In this document: piece after piece, positions 26,105 through 36,332 of the stretch
Layout of the letters: every line of letters begins with the position of its first letter
Position numbering within the stretch: position 1 is the first letter of the stretch
Source of the DNA: Sphingobium sp052327305
Lineage (GTDB): Bacteria; Pseudomonadota; Alphaproteobacteria; Sphingomonadales; Sphingomonadaceae
Direction of reading: 5' to 3'
Length of the DNA: 64,000 bases
NCBI RefSeq assembly: GCF_052327305.1
Contig: NZ_CP182486.1
Span: forward strand, 1,674,001 to 1,738,000
The notes under the pieces: model-generated
Seen by the model: only the letters and a program-made list of their open reading frames with translations
Told to the model about the DNA's origin: nothing
The model's database searches: none
Program-made: the position numbers and the translations under genes

Positions 26105-26251
26105 GATCGAACTCCCTTCTCTAATCTTGTGGGAGCATAGTGTGCCGATCACGCTGGCCCAAAACTGAACCGCCCGTGCAGCTTTCGTTCACTTCGGCGG
26201 GCGTGCGCACCCGCTCGTCGATCGGTCAGGCCCGCGCCACGCGGAGCCCGT

Positions 26252-26878
26252 TCAGGAACCAGCCTTTCGGGGCGCATTGGCGGCTATTGCCGCATCCCAT
26301 GTGGCCCAGTCGATCGCGCGGCCGGGATAGGCGACCTTGGCAAAGGGCCAGTCCGTCTTCACCCAGTCTGCGACCCATTTGTAAAGCTCGGCATCGAAGC
26401 CCGCGTCATAGTCGGCCTGGGTCACCCACATCCGCACGACGGCGTCATAGCCGGGGACGGGACTTGGAGACACATAGACCGAGCCCCGCTCGCGGCGGCC
26501 ATCCGGTGTGAGCACGGCATAGGCGAAGGATTTGCGACTTTTAAAGCGCGCCTGCTCGCCCTCCATGTCTTTCATGGCATCGGCATCGGTAATGCCGGGG
26601 TGAGGCCAGCGCGTGCTGCGCGAGAATGTCTTCTGCAGATGCTCGATAGAGGACATGTAAGCGTCGAAATCCAACTTCACCACTTCGGGGCCGAGCGGCA
26701 CAAGCTTGAAGCCGGTGCCCTCCACCAGCACGGGCGGGTTGAAGCTTGTCGGGATGAAAGATGGCGCGGGTGCCGCCGGCTTGGGTGCCGCCGGAGCCGG
26801 GGAAACCTGGGCAATTCCCTGGCCCTGGGCCGCCATCAATGTCGTCAGTATCAGCCCGGCAGTCTTCACGCTCATCAT
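26252..26878 (-). CDS. Exported protein with a GNAT-like domain
   Basis: 208-residue precursor with a signal peptide (MMSVKTAGLILTTLMAAQGQ, Ala-rich cleavage region) and a Pro/Ala linker. The remaining ~140 residues resemble a GNAT-fold family: DFDAYMSSIEHLQKTFSRST, then FAYAVLTPDGRRERGSVYVS, then AVVRMWVTQADYDAGFDAEL and VAYPGR. A GNAT enzyme outside the cytoplasm would lack acetyl-CoA, so the domain may serve binding or use another donor. The resemblance is judged by eye. The start at 26878 is supported by AAGGAA 7 bases upstream. It lies downstream of prfC on the same strand. Confidence 0.65.
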   Translation of the reverse strand: MMSVKTAGLILTTLMAAQGQGIAQVSPAPAAPKPAAPAPSFIPTSFNPPVLVEGTGFKLVPLGPEVVKLDFDAYMSSIEHLQKTFSRSTRWPHPGITDADAMKDMEGEQARFKSRKSFAYAVLTPDGRRERGSVYVSPSPVPGYDAVVRMWVTQADYDAGFDAELYKWVADWVKTDWPFAKVAYPGRAIDWATWDAAIAANAPRKAGS

Positions 26879-26981
26879 GCTCGTTCCTTCATGTGGTGGC
26901 GAGCAGACGATCATCGGGGCGGCTTCCTGTCCATACGTCATTGACGCGCTGGACATGCCCTCAGAGCTGGATGTCGAAGAT

Positions 26982-28562
<1,581 letters not shown>

Positions 28563-28671
28563 GTCGCCCGCGCATATAGCGTTAATCCGCGCGGGCGCCA
28601 CCTCCACGTCGGCGCCGTTCTCCCGAGCGACGATGCTGTCCTACAGGGCGCGGCCTGTGTCATGGGCAAAG

Positions 28672-28712
28672 GGCGCTTTAATCGATTCCCTCGATCGAAG
28701 CGGCGCTTTTTT
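28672..28712 (+). other. Orphan hairpin with T run on the plus strand
   Basis: In the 239-base spacer between prfC and the epimerase, an imperfect hairpin (GCGCTTTAATCGA near 28673-28685 with TCGATCGAAGCGGCGC near 28691-28706) is followed by TTTTTT at 28707-28712. It has terminator form on the plus strand, but no plus-strand gene lies upstream. It may mark an antisense or small RNA end, or be chance. The rest of the spacer holds nothing else recognisable. Confidence 0.3.
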
Positions 28713-28801
28713 CTTTCGCTAGAGGTGTAACCTTTAGAACCTTTCACCCCTTGCCTTCGCTTCGGTGATCGCCCCGCTCGATCAGCGCGGCGGCAGGCCA
28801 C

Positions 28802-29698
28802 TCAGGGAGATACGAGTGTGACGTTCATATGGAAGGCGCGGCTTTCGCTGGGCGGCAAGAGCAGGATGCCGGGCTTGTTCCGGATGTCCCCGTCGAAACC
28901 GACCGGGTCGGCAATGCCCGCCCATGGCTCGATGCAGAGATAATGCGCGCCGGACTTCTGCCAGATTCCGAGCATCGGCATGCCGGGGAAGTCGATGCGC
29001 AGGCGAGGCTCGCCCGGCACGCCCCACAGCAGGCTGCGGCTTTGGAGATCGTCCCAGATGAGCGCGTCCGCCTCGAACATTGCGTGAGTCGGCGCCAATG
29101 TTTTGCCCTCGACCGGCGTCGGCACCGGCTCGGCACCGATCAGGCCTTCCCCCGCGATGCGGCGGATCGGGCCGGGTTCATCGGCCTCGAAGACGATTCG
29201 GTGCGCCGCCCTATCTCCACCAGAGCTGTCCCCGCCATAGGGCAGCGGCCAGGCGAAAGCGGGATGGTAGCCGAAGCTGAACGGCATGGGCCGCTCGTCC
29301 CGATTGGTGACGGTCGCGGTCATGCGGAGCGTCGCTTCGTCCAGTTCGAAAGCCATGTCGAGCCGGAAGGCAAAGGGGTATTGCGCGCGGGTTTCTTCGT
29401 TCGCCTCCAGCCGCAGCACTGCGCGGTCCGCCTCCTGCGCGACGAGCGCGAACGGCAGGCGGCGGGCAAAGCCATGCTGCTTCATCTCATAGGTCGCGCC
29501 GTCGAGCCGGTAACGGTCGTCCCGCAATCGCCCGACGATGGGGAAAAGCAACGGCGCGTGGCCGGTCCAATAGGCCGGATCGGAATCCGTCATCAGCTCG
29601 CGATCCTGCGCGTCGGTCAGCGACCAGAGCTCGGCTCCGAGCGGATTGATCGCGGCGCGCAGCGACCCGGAGGCGAGGGAAAGGAGCAATTCAGCCAT
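28802..29698 (-). CDS. Aldose 1-epimerase family protein
   Basis: 298-residue galactose mutarotase-like enzyme (LacX-type subfamily) that interconverts sugar anomers, or a hexose-6-phosphate relative. Seen motifs: LGAELWSL near the start, the catalytic-type FSFGYHPAFAWPLP (His in GYHPAF) and the acidic EPWAGIADPVG near the end. No signal peptide. The AUG at 29698 (MAELLLSLASG) is preferred to 29719 because the family starts there. Substrate cannot be decided. Confidence 0.85.
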   Translation of the reverse strand: MAELLLSLASGSLRAAINPLGAELWSLTDAQDRELMTDSDPAYWTGHAPLLFPIVGRLRDDRYRLDGATYEMKQHGFARRLPFALVAQEADRAVLRLEANEETRAQYPFAFRLDMAFELDEATLRMTATVTNRDERPMPFSFGYHPAFAWPLPYGGDSSGGDRAAHRIVFEADEPGPIRRIAGEGLIGAEPVPTPVEGKTLAPTHAMFEADALIWDDLQSRSLLWGVPGEPRLRIDFPGMPMLGIWQKSGAHYLCIEPWAGIADPVGFDGDIRNKPGILLLPPSESRAFHMNVTLVSP

Positions 29699-29787
29699 AG
29701 CGGCGAACGCTATCGTCAACTCGTGCGGAACGCGAGCCCGACAGAAACGTTTCCCGCTCGAAACGTCGTGTTTCCCTGGAGAAACTC

Positions 29788-30288
29788 ATGTCACCGTCCT
29801 CATTGAAACTCATTGCCGCCATGGCCTGCTGCCTGTCCCTGCCTGCCCTTGCCCAGTCGGACGAGCCCAAGAAGGATGACCAGACACTGAAACGGGCAGG
29901 CGAGATTGCGAGTCAGCCGGCCAAGGACGTCGGCATCACCAAGACCAAGATTCCCGCTGTGCTGCTCGACGCCCAGCAGCAGCCCTATGCGCCTGCAAAG
30001 CCCAATAGTTGCACAGGTCTGGCCGCAGATCTGCGCGAACTGAACGAAGCGCTCGGCCCCGACTTCACGACCAACAGCAAGGCGAATGAAGACAAGTTTG
30101 GAAAGCTCGCCGAAGCGGGCGGTCAGGCGGTCATCAACACGATCATTCCGTTCCGCGGACTCGTCCGGGAAGTGAGCGGCGCCGCGCCCGCCGAACGCCG
30201 GCTCAACGCGGCGATCAATGCCGGGCTCGCACGCCGGGGTTATCTGCGCGGGCTGGCCGTCAGCCGCAAGTGCAAGCTGCCGGCCTAG
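29788..30288 (+). CDS. Exported protein of unknown function
   Basis: 166-residue precursor with a signal peptide (MSPSSLKLIAAMACCLSLPA, cleavage near ALA-QS). The mature part has DVGITKTKIPAVLLDAQQQP, two Cys residues (NSCTG and SRKCKLPA) that could pair, and NTIIPFRGLVREVSGAAPAE. It does not match a family I can name; similar short secreted proteins are frequent in sphingomonads. Base composition is like its neighbours. Convergent with pheT, 43 bases away. Confidence 0.7.
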   Translation: MSPSSLKLIAAMACCLSLPALAQSDEPKKDDQTLKRAGEIASQPAKDVGITKTKIPAVLLDAQQQPYAPAKPNSCTGLAADLRELNEALGPDFTTNSKANEDKFGKLAEAGGQAVINTIIPFRGLVREVSGAAPAERRLNAAINAGLARRGYLRGLAVSRKCKLPA

Positions 30289-30331
30289 GCGGCGCTGAAG
30301 CGATACCGCACCCACATGAGTGGATCAAAAA

Positions 30332-32728
30332 CTAGCCGCGCAGGGTGGCCCCGAGCTTCCCTGCCGCGGCAACTATCCGGTCTGCGATGCCCTTGAGCTC
30401 CGCTTCGGTGAAGCTCTTCTCGCCGGGCTGAAGCGAGACCTCGACGGCAAGGCTCTTCTGTCCCTCAGGCACGCCCTGCCCGGCGAAGACGTCGAACAGG
30501 CGGGCATCGGTGATCGTGGCCTTGTCCGCGCCGCGCACGGCCCGAACGAGCGCGTCCGCTTCGAGTTCGTGAGGCACGAGGAAGGCGAAGTCGCGCGAGA
30601 CGGGTTGCAGGACGGGCGGCGCATAAGGCGGACGCATGAAGCTGCTCTTGCGGGATGCAGGCACGGCGTCGAGGAACAACTCGCCTGCCACTACCACGCC
30701 ATCGAGATCGAACGCACGGGCCAGAGAAGGATGCAGCACGCCATAAGAAGCAAGGATAGCCTTGGGGCCGAGCCGCAGCGTGCCGGACTGGCCGGGATGG
30801 TAGGCGCTTCCCGCCTCGCCCATCATCTGCAGCCGGGCAACCGGTGCGCCTGCTGCGCCCAGCAGCGCCAGCATCTCGGCCTTGCCGTCGTAGGTGTCGA
30901 AAGGCTGCGCCTTGCCGCCCTGCCAACCGCGCGGCCGCTTCTCACCCGCGAGTACGAAGCCCAGCGTGAGGCGTTCGTCGCTCGATCCGTCGTTAGCGCG
31001 GAAGTAGCGGCGGCCAATCTCGAACAGCCGAACCGACGATGCGCCCCGGTCCATGTTGCGCCGTGCGGCCGAGAGCAAACCGGCGAGCAGCGTCGGCCGC
31101 ATCACCTTCATGTCCTCGCTGATCGGATTGGCGAGCGTCCAGTCGCCGCCACCGAAGTGGCCGGCCTCCGTCTCGCTGATGAACGACCAGTTGACCGCTT
31201 CATTGAGGCCGCGTGCCGCCGCCGCCCGGCGAACGCGTCGCTCGGTCTTCTGGGCATCGGTCGCGGTCGGCCTGGCAACGCCGGGGATGCGCGGAAGCGG
31301 CGTCGAAGGCACCTTGTCCAGCCCTTCGATGCGAACGACTTCCTCGACCAGATCCTCCGCGCCATCGACGTCGCGTCGCCAGCTTGGCACGGCCACGTCT
31401 CCGGGAAGAGCATCGACCCCAAAGCCAAGCGACGTGAGAATGGCCGCCTGACGCTCCGACGAAACCTCGACACCCGCCAGCGCCAGCGTCAATGCCGGGT
31501 CGAAGCGTACAGCGCGCGGAGCAACAGGAGGCTGGCCCGCACGGGTCACCTCGCTGGCCGTCCCGCCGCACAGCGCGAGGACGAGGCGCGTGGCGATCTC
31601 CAGCCCCTCGTCGAGGAAGGCGGGATCGACACCGCGCTCGAAGCGCTGGCGCGCATCGGACGTGAGAGCCAGCTTCTGCCCGGTCCGGGCAATCGTCTCC
31701 GGTGTGAAATAGGCGCACTCGATCAGAACATCGGTGGTGCCATCCTGCGCGCCGCTATGCTCGCCGCCCATGATGCCGCCGATATCATGCACGGTTTCGT
31801 CGTCGGCAATCACGGTCATGCTGCCGTCGAGCGTGTAGGTCTTGCCATTGAGCGCGAGCACCTGCTCGCCATCCTTCGCCTTGCGCGCGACGAGACCGCC
31901 CTTCAGGCTAGCCATGTCATAGACGTGCAGCGGTCGCCCGAGGCCGATCATGATGAAGTTGGTGATGTCGACCAGTGTGCTGATCGGCTTCTGGCCGACC
32001 GCCTTGAGCCGGCGCTGCAACCAGTCCGGCGAGGGGCCGTTGGTCACGCCGTGGACGCTCTGCGCGTAGAAGGCGGGGCAGCCTTCCGCGTCTTCGATGC
32101 GTACACTTGGCCCCTGCCCCTGCGGCGCAACCTTGGGCAGGCCGGCAACCACTGCGTTCAGCGGCTTGAGCGTTCCCAGTCCCTTGGCCGCCAGATCGCG
32201 CGCGATGCCGCGCACGCCCATGCAGTCCTGCCGGTTGGGCGTGATCGAGACGTCGATCACCGGATCATCGAGATGGGCATAGTCCGCAAAAGCAACACCC
32301 ACCGGCGCGTCGGCCGGCAGCTCGATGATGCCGTCATGATCCTCGCCCAGCTCCAGTTCGCGGGTCGAGCACATCATGCCGTTCGATTCGACGCCGCGGA
32401 TCGCCGCGACGCGCAGCACCATGCCGTTGGCAGGCACAGTCGCGCCGGGCAGGCCGAACACGCCGACAAGACCCGCGCGAGCATTAGGCGCGCCGCAGAC
32501 GACCTGCAGCGGGCCATCACCCGCATCGACGCTCAGCACCTGCAGCTTGTCAGCCTGCGGATGCGGCGCAGCCGTGAGCACCCTGGCGACCTTGAAGCCC
32601 GCGAGCTTCTCGGCGGGGTTTTCCACGCCCTCGACCTCCAGGCCGATGTCGTTCAGCGCACGCAACACCTCGTCGAGCGAGGCGCTGGTTTCGAGATGCT
32701 CCTTGAGCCACGAAAGGGTGAACTTCAT
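30332..32728 (-). CDS. pheT: Phenylalanyl-tRNA synthetase beta chain
   Basis: Beta subunit of the (alpha-beta)2 enzyme that charges tRNA-Phe; it includes the editing domain that removes mischarged tyrosine. The 798 residues begin MKFTLSWLKEHLETSASLDE. An EMAP/tRNA-binding domain follows (DKLQVLSVDAGDGPLQVVCG region), then the B3/B4 editing domain, B5, and the C-terminal anticodon-binding FDX-ACB domain (RPPYAPPVLQPVSRDFAFLV). The AUG at 32728 overlaps the pheS stop (ATGA). The frame is open to 32908 but that part lies inside pheS. Confidence 0.97.
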   Translation of the reverse strand: MKFTLSWLKEHLETSASLDEVLRALNDIGLEVEGVENPAEKLAGFKVARVLTAAPHPQADKLQVLSVDAGDGPLQVVCGAPNARAGLVGVFGLPGATVPANGMVLRVAAIRGVESNGMMCSTRELELGEDHDGIIELPADAPVGVAFADYAHLDDPVIDVSITPNRQDCMGVRGIARDLAAKGLGTLKPLNAVVAGLPKVAPQGQGPSVRIEDAEGCPAFYAQSVHGVTNGPSPDWLQRRLKAVGQKPISTLVDITNFIMIGLGRPLHVYDMASLKGGLVARKAKDGEQVLALNGKTYTLDGSMTVIADDETVHDIGGIMGGEHSGAQDGTTDVLIECAYFTPETIARTGQKLALTSDARQRFERGVDPAFLDEGLEIATRLVLALCGGTASEVTRAGQPPVAPRAVRFDPALTLALAGVEVSSERQAAILTSLGFGVDALPGDVAVPSWRRDVDGAEDLVEEVVRIEGLDKVPSTPLPRIPGVARPTATDAQKTERRVRRAAAARGLNEAVNWSFISETEAGHFGGGDWTLANPISEDMKVMRPTLLAGLLSAARRNMDRGASSVRLFEIGRRYFRANDGSSDERLTLGFVLAGEKRPRGWQGGKAQPFDTYDGKAEMLALLGAAGAPVARLQMMGEAGSAYHPGQSGTLRLGPKAILASYGVLHPSLARAFDLDGVVVAGELFLDAVPASRKSSFMRPPYAPPVLQPVSRDFAFLVPHELEADALVRAVRGADKATITDARLFDVFAGQGVPEGQKSLAVEVSLQPGEKSFTEAELKGIADRIVAAAGKLGATLRG

Positions 32729-33819
32729 GCGCCGACTCCTCCGCTCAGAGTCGGCACATCGAAGGCCGAGAAACCGTAATGGCGCAGCCAGCGCTGGTCG
32801 CCGTCGAAGAATGCGCGCAGATCGTTCATGCCATATTTGAGCATCGCCAGCCGGTCGACGCCGGTGCCGAAGGCGAAGCCTTGCCATTCGTCCGGGTCGA
32901 GCCCGCAATTGGCAATCACCCGGCGGTGGACCATGCCGCTGCCAAGCACCTCCATCCAGCCGCCATTCTCCGCATCGCCGCTGCCGCCGATCACGCGCTG
33001 GCCCTTCTCCATCGTGTAGCCGACATCGATCTCGACAGAGGGCTCAGTGAACGGGAAATAGCTTGGGCGCAGCCGCAACACGATGTCGTCACGCTCGAAG
33101 AACGCCTTGAGGAAGGTCTCCAGCGTCCATTTGAGATGGCCGAGCGTGATGCCCTTGTCGATCACCAGACCTTCGATCTGATGGAACATCGGCGTGTGCG
33201 TCGCGTCACTGTCCGAGCGATAGACCCGGCCCGGCGCGATGATACGGATCGGCGGCTCCTGGCTCATCATCGTGCGGATCTGCACGGGCGACGTGTGAGT
33301 GCGCAGGAGCATTGCCCGCCCTTCGGAATCCCTGTCCGGGAAATAGAAGGTGTCGTGCATCGCACGGGCGGGATGCGTCTCGGGAATGTTGAGCGCCGTG
33401 AAGTTGCGCCAGTCGTCCTCAATCTCCGGGCCAGTCGCGACGGCGAAGCCGAGATCGGCGAAAATCTCTGCCAGCTCATCCATGACCTGACTGACCGGAT
33501 GGATCGACCCCTGCGGCGTTTCCTGCGCGGGCAGCGTCATGTCGAGGCGTTCGGTGGCGAGGCGCGCGTCGAGCGCGGCCTGTTCGAGCGCGGCCTTGCG
33601 GCCAACGATGGCCGCGGTCACGCTCTCGCGCAGATCGTGGATCACAGGACCACGAAGCTGCCGCTCCTCCGGCGTCATGGCGCCGAGCGTCTTGAGCAGC
33701 GCAGTCACCACGCCGCTCTTGCCCAGCGCGCCGACGCGCAGTTGCTCCACTGCGTCCACGCTATCGGCTGCCGCGACATCGGCGAGCAGGCCATCCTTCA
33801 ATGCTGTGATCTCGGTCAT
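32725..33819 (-). CDS. pheS: Phenylalanyl-tRNA synthetase alpha chain
   Basis: Catalytic subunit of PheRS, a class II synthetase. The 364 residues begin MTEITALKDGLLADVAAADS, an N-terminal coiled-coil arm. Class II motif 2 (HTSPVQIRTMMSQEPPIRII) and motif 3 (GTGVDRLAMLKYGMNDLRAF) are present, with PHPVSQ-type IHPVSQVMDELAEIF. The AUG at 33819 replaces the longer open frame to 33888. In many alphaproteobacteria pheS directly follows rplT; here a LysE-type gene is interposed. Confidence 0.97.
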   Translation of the reverse strand: MTEITALKDGLLADVAAADSVDAVEQLRVGALGKSGVVTALLKTLGAMTPEERQLRGPVIHDLRESVTAAIVGRKAALEQAALDARLATERLDMTLPAQETPQGSIHPVSQVMDELAEIFADLGFAVATGPEIEDDWRNFTALNIPETHPARAMHDTFYFPDRDSEGRAMLLRTHTSPVQIRTMMSQEPPIRIIAPGRVYRSDSDATHTPMFHQIEGLVIDKGITLGHLKWTLETFLKAFFERDDIVLRLRPSYFPFTEPSVEIDVGYTMEKGQRVIGGSGDAENGGWMEVLGSGMVHRRVIANCGLDPDEWQGFAFGTGVDRLAMLKYGMNDLRAFFDGDQRWLRHYGFSAFDVPTLSGGVGA

Positions 33820-33871
33820 GCCGCGCGCCTTACAAGCGTGATCGTCGAATGGGAAGGTGGATGGCGGAGAC

Positions 33872-34498
33872 TCAGGCGCGCCCGACAATAAGCGCGCCGC
33901 CGAATGCCACGAACAGGCCTCCGGTCAGCCGGTTGAACAGGCGCTGGCGATTGACGGGTTCCAGCCAGCGGGCAAGCCGCAGACCGCCCAGTGCATAGAC
34001 GAGATACCAGAAAGTCTCGATCAGCACGAAGGTGACCACCAATATGGCAAGCTGAGGCGCAAAGGACGCCCGTGCGTCAATGAACTGCGGGAAGAGCGCC
34101 GCCGCAAAGACGATCAGCTTGGGGTTGGATAGGCCAGTGAGCAATCCAGTGAGATAGAGACGCCGGGGCGTCAGCGCGGCGTCGCGTCGCGCCGATACCT
34201 CCGGCGCAGCGCCAACAGGCGCGTGCCACGCCTTGATGCCCAACCATATGAGATAGGCAGCGCCCGCATAACGCAGAACATCGAACACTGAGGGATAGGC
34301 CTTGAGCACTGCGCCAAGCCCTGCAGCCGAAGCCAGCAGACAGAGCAGCACGGCAGACATGCATCCGGCCATGGTGGCCACCGCGCGGCGCGGGCCCACT
34401 GCGATGCTCCGTGTCATGACGTGAAGCATATTCGGCCCCGGCGTCGCGGAAATGAAGAACACCGCGATCGCATAGAGCCACCAGTTGGTCAGTGTCAT
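33872..34498 (-). CDS. LysE/RhtB family amino acid exporter
   Basis: 208-residue inner-membrane exporter with about six hydrophobic helices. The N-terminal motif FFISATPGPNMLHVMTRSIA (the LysE 'TPGPN' signature) and LTGLSNPKLIVFAAALFPQF (the NPK loop) identify the family. Substrates of relatives are homoserine, threonine, lysine or other amino acids; the one here is unknown. The AUG at 34498 has AGGAGACGAG upstream. It lies downstream of the rplT terminator and upstream of pheS, so it needs its own promoter or read-through. Confidence 0.9.
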   Translation of the reverse strand: MTLTNWWLYAIAVFFISATPGPNMLHVMTRSIAVGPRRAVATMAGCMSAVLLCLLASAAGLGAVLKAYPSVFDVLRYAGAAYLIWLGIKAWHAPVGAAPEVSARRDAALTPRRLYLTGLLTGLSNPKLIVFAAALFPQFIDARASFAPQLAILVVTFVLIETFWYLVYALGGLRLARWLEPVNRQRLFNRLTGGLFVAFGGALIVGRA

Positions 34499-34529
34499 GG
34501 CTCTCGTCTCCTGTCGCACCGATCCGGCC

Positions 34530-34574
34530 AAAAACAGAACGGGCGCCGAAGCTGTTGTGCCTCGGCGCCCGTTC
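34530..34574 (-). terminator. Rho-independent terminator after rplT
   Basis: On the minus strand a perfect 13-bp stem GAACGGGCGCCGA / TCGGCGCCCGTTC (34574-34562 and 34549-34537, 12-base loop) is followed by TG and a run of five T residues (34534-34530). It closes the rpmI-rplT unit and separates it from the LysE gene and pheST. Confidence 0.88.
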
Positions 34575-34607
34575 TCGTGATCGGTCGGGTGTCTGTCGAA
34601 ACCCGTT

Positions 34608-34970
34608 TTACGCCTTGGGCAGTGCTGCCTGCGCCTGAGCCACGATGCCCTTGAATGCCTCGCCCTCGTGCATGGCGATGTCCGCCAGTACCTTGCGGTC
34701 GAGTTCGACACCCGCGAGCTTCAGGCCGTGCATGAACTGACCGTAGGTCAGGCCTTCCATGCGCACAGCTGCGTTGATGCGCTGGATCCAGAGCGCGCGG
34801 AAGCTGCGCTTCTTAGCCTTGCGATCGCGATAGGCGTATTGGCCAGCCTTTTCGACGGCCTGACGAGCGATGCGAATCGTATTCTTGCGACGGCCATAAT
34901 AGCCCTTCGCCTGCTCCAGAATCCGCTTGTGCTTTGCACGAGTCGTCGTGCCGCGCTTGATACGTGCCAT
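34608..34970 (-). CDS. rplT: 50S ribosomal protein L20
   Basis: Early assembly protein of the 50S subunit; in E. coli it represses rpmI-rplT translation. The 120 residues begin MARIKRGTTTRAKHKRILEQ, the long basic N-terminal helix, and include RALWIQRINAAVRMEGLTYG and VELDRKVLADIA. It follows rpmI by 13 bases and is followed by a strong terminator. Confidence 0.97.
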   Translation of the reverse strand: MARIKRGTTTRAKHKRILEQAKGYYGRRKNTIRIARQAVEKAGQYAYRDRKAKKRSFRALWIQRINAAVRMEGLTYGQFMHGLKLAGVELDRKVLADIAMHEGEAFKGIVAQAQAALPKA

Positions 34971-34983
34971 GTGTCCCTACTCC

Positions 34984-35187
34984 TTACTTCAGGCCGTAGG
35001 GCGCCCAGAGGCGCACATGGGCTACGTCAGCGTCGGACAGCACATCAGTGCCGCGATTCTGGCGAATATACTTTGCATTGTGGCTGATGAGGCGGTGCCG
35101 CTTGCCAGCGACGCCATGCTTCACCTTGCCAGAGGCGGTGAACTTGAAGCGCTTCTTCACACCGCTCTTGGTCTTGAGCTTGGGCAT
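34984..35187 (-). CDS. rpmI: 50S ribosomal protein L35
   Basis: 67-residue protein beginning MPKLKTKSGVKKRFKFTASG, with the basic HRLISHNAKYIRQNRG segment of the family. The AUG at 35187 has CAAGGAGACG upstream; the frame extends to 35241 without support. infC is not adjacent, so the unit is rpmI-rplT only, as in other alphaproteobacteria. A good promoter lies at 35300-35328. Confidence 0.96.
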   Translation of the reverse strand: MPKLKTKSGVKKRFKFTASGKVKHGVAGKRHRLISHNAKYIRQNRGTDVLSDADVAHVRLWAPYGLK

Positions 35188-35299
35188 TTTCGTCTCCTTG
35201 TTGTTGGCGCGCGAAGCGTGCCGACGATTGTGAACGAACACGGCAGCCCTTACCGGCCGGCCCGTCCCTCTTCATTCCACAGTCAAGCGGAAGCGCGGC

Positions 35300-35328
35300 C
35301 CTATAGGCGGGGAAGCGTCAGGATGCAA
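35300..35328 (-). promoter_or_regulatory. Predicted promoter of rpmI-rplT
   Basis: On the minus strand TTGCAT (35328-35323) and TATAGG (35305-35300) are separated by 17 bases. Transcription would begin near 35293, giving a leader of about 105 bases before rpmI. It overlaps the divergent control region of the universal stress gene. Confidence 0.5.
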
Positions 35329-35362
35329 GGCGCAACGCCACCTCTCATAGAGACACGCAACG

Positions 35363-35376
35363 TTGACTGCGATCAA
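35363..35376 (+). promoter_or_regulatory. FNR/FixK-type box upstream of the universal stress gene
   Basis: TTGACTGCGATCAA matches the TTGAT-N4-ATCAA consensus of FNR/FixK/Anr regulators at 9 of 10 positions (one change, T to C). It lies 88 bases before the AUG of the downstream universal stress gene. No convincing -10 hexamer at the class II distance was found, although TTTTAT occurs at 35406-35411. Confidence 0.55.
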
Positions 35377-35463
35377 AGACACGGCCGGCCAAAACGGCGA
35401 AAAGTCTTTTATGACGTGACCGCCGGCTTGGACGAACCGGCGCGCCGGAAGGAGGCTCTCGCG

Positions 35464-36261
35464 ATGAAATCGATCATGCTCCTCGTACATAGCGACTCCG
35501 GTCAGGAAAGCCGGCTCCAATGCGCGCTGGATGTCGTACGGGCCGTCGAAGGGCGGCTTGTGGGCCTGAGCGTGCTGCGTCCGGCGATCCTCGCCGACGG
35601 ACTGGGAATGACCTACGCCCAGAACGCCATCATTCTCGACGATCCGGATGACGAAGAGGCACTGCGCGCTCGCCTCACTGATCGGCTCGCCAAAGAAGCC
35701 GTGCCTTTCCAGTGGATCATGTCCAGCGGAACGATCGAGCAGGCAATCACGGACAATGCCGGCCTAAGCGACCTGGTGGTCGTGAGCCGCGAAGGCATAG
35801 AAAGCAGCTATGAAGCTGTGGATCTGCCGGCGCTGGTGGCGATGAAGGTCGGGACGGCACTGATGGTCGTCCCGCCTGCGCAAAACGGCATCAATCTTTT
35901 TGGCCGGGCGATGGTGGCCTGGGATGGCTCTGACACTGCCGAAAAGGCAGTCCGTGCCGCAGCGCCGCTGCTCGCGCACGCGGAACAGGTCGATATCGTG
36001 ACGATCGACACCAAAGGGAGTGCCGCTGACGGAGAAGATGTTGCGCGCTATCTCGCCTCGCACGACTGCGGTGTCGAGATCCACAGACTCGCCCCCAGCG
36101 GGGACACGGGTGCGCAACTGGTTACGGCCATGCATGATCTGGGCGCGCAATGGGCAGTCGCTGGCTGCTACGGGCATAGCCGGCTGCGGGAACATGTCTT
36201 TGGCGGCGTGACCCGCACGCTTGCTGTCCGATCCCCCATCCCGCTGCTGATCGCGCATTGA
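35464..36261 (+). CDS. Tandem-domain universal stress protein
   Basis: 265-residue protein with two UspA-type domains: residues about 1-140 (MKSIMLLVHSDSGQESRLQC) and about 145-265 (RAMVAWDGSDTAEKAVRAAA ... GCYGHSRLREHVFGGVTRTL). The second domain keeps most of the ATP-binding G-x2-G-x9-G motif; the first lacks it. Such proteins help survival under oxygen limitation, stationary phase or oxidative stress. The AUG at 35464 is set by the strong AAGGAGG site just upstream; the open frame extends back to 34927 across rpmI and is not real. An FNR-like box precedes it. Confidence 0.88.
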   Translation: MKSIMLLVHSDSGQESRLQCALDVVRAVEGRLVGLSVLRPAILADGLGMTYAQNAIILDDPDDEEALRARLTDRLAKEAVPFQWIMSSGTIEQAITDNAGLSDLVVVSREGIESSYEAVDLPALVAMKVGTALMVVPPAQNGINLFGRAMVAWDGSDTAEKAVRAAAPLLAHAEQVDIVTIDTKGSAADGEDVARYLASHDCGVEIHRLAPSGDTGAQLVTAMHDLGAQWAVAGCYGHSRLREHVFGGVTRTLAVRSPIPLLIAH

Positions 36262-36332
36262 GCGCAGCTCTTGCTGAATCTGCGGCGCACTCCCGTTGGA
36301 GCGGAATCCCCGTCTGATGCGTTTGCCGCCCC

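Noticed and set aside
30320..32779. 819-residue open frame on the plus strand opposite pheT
   Set aside because: It lies exactly antisense to a complete pheT, has Arg/His-rich shadow composition and no recognisable domain; high GC suppresses stop codons in this frame.
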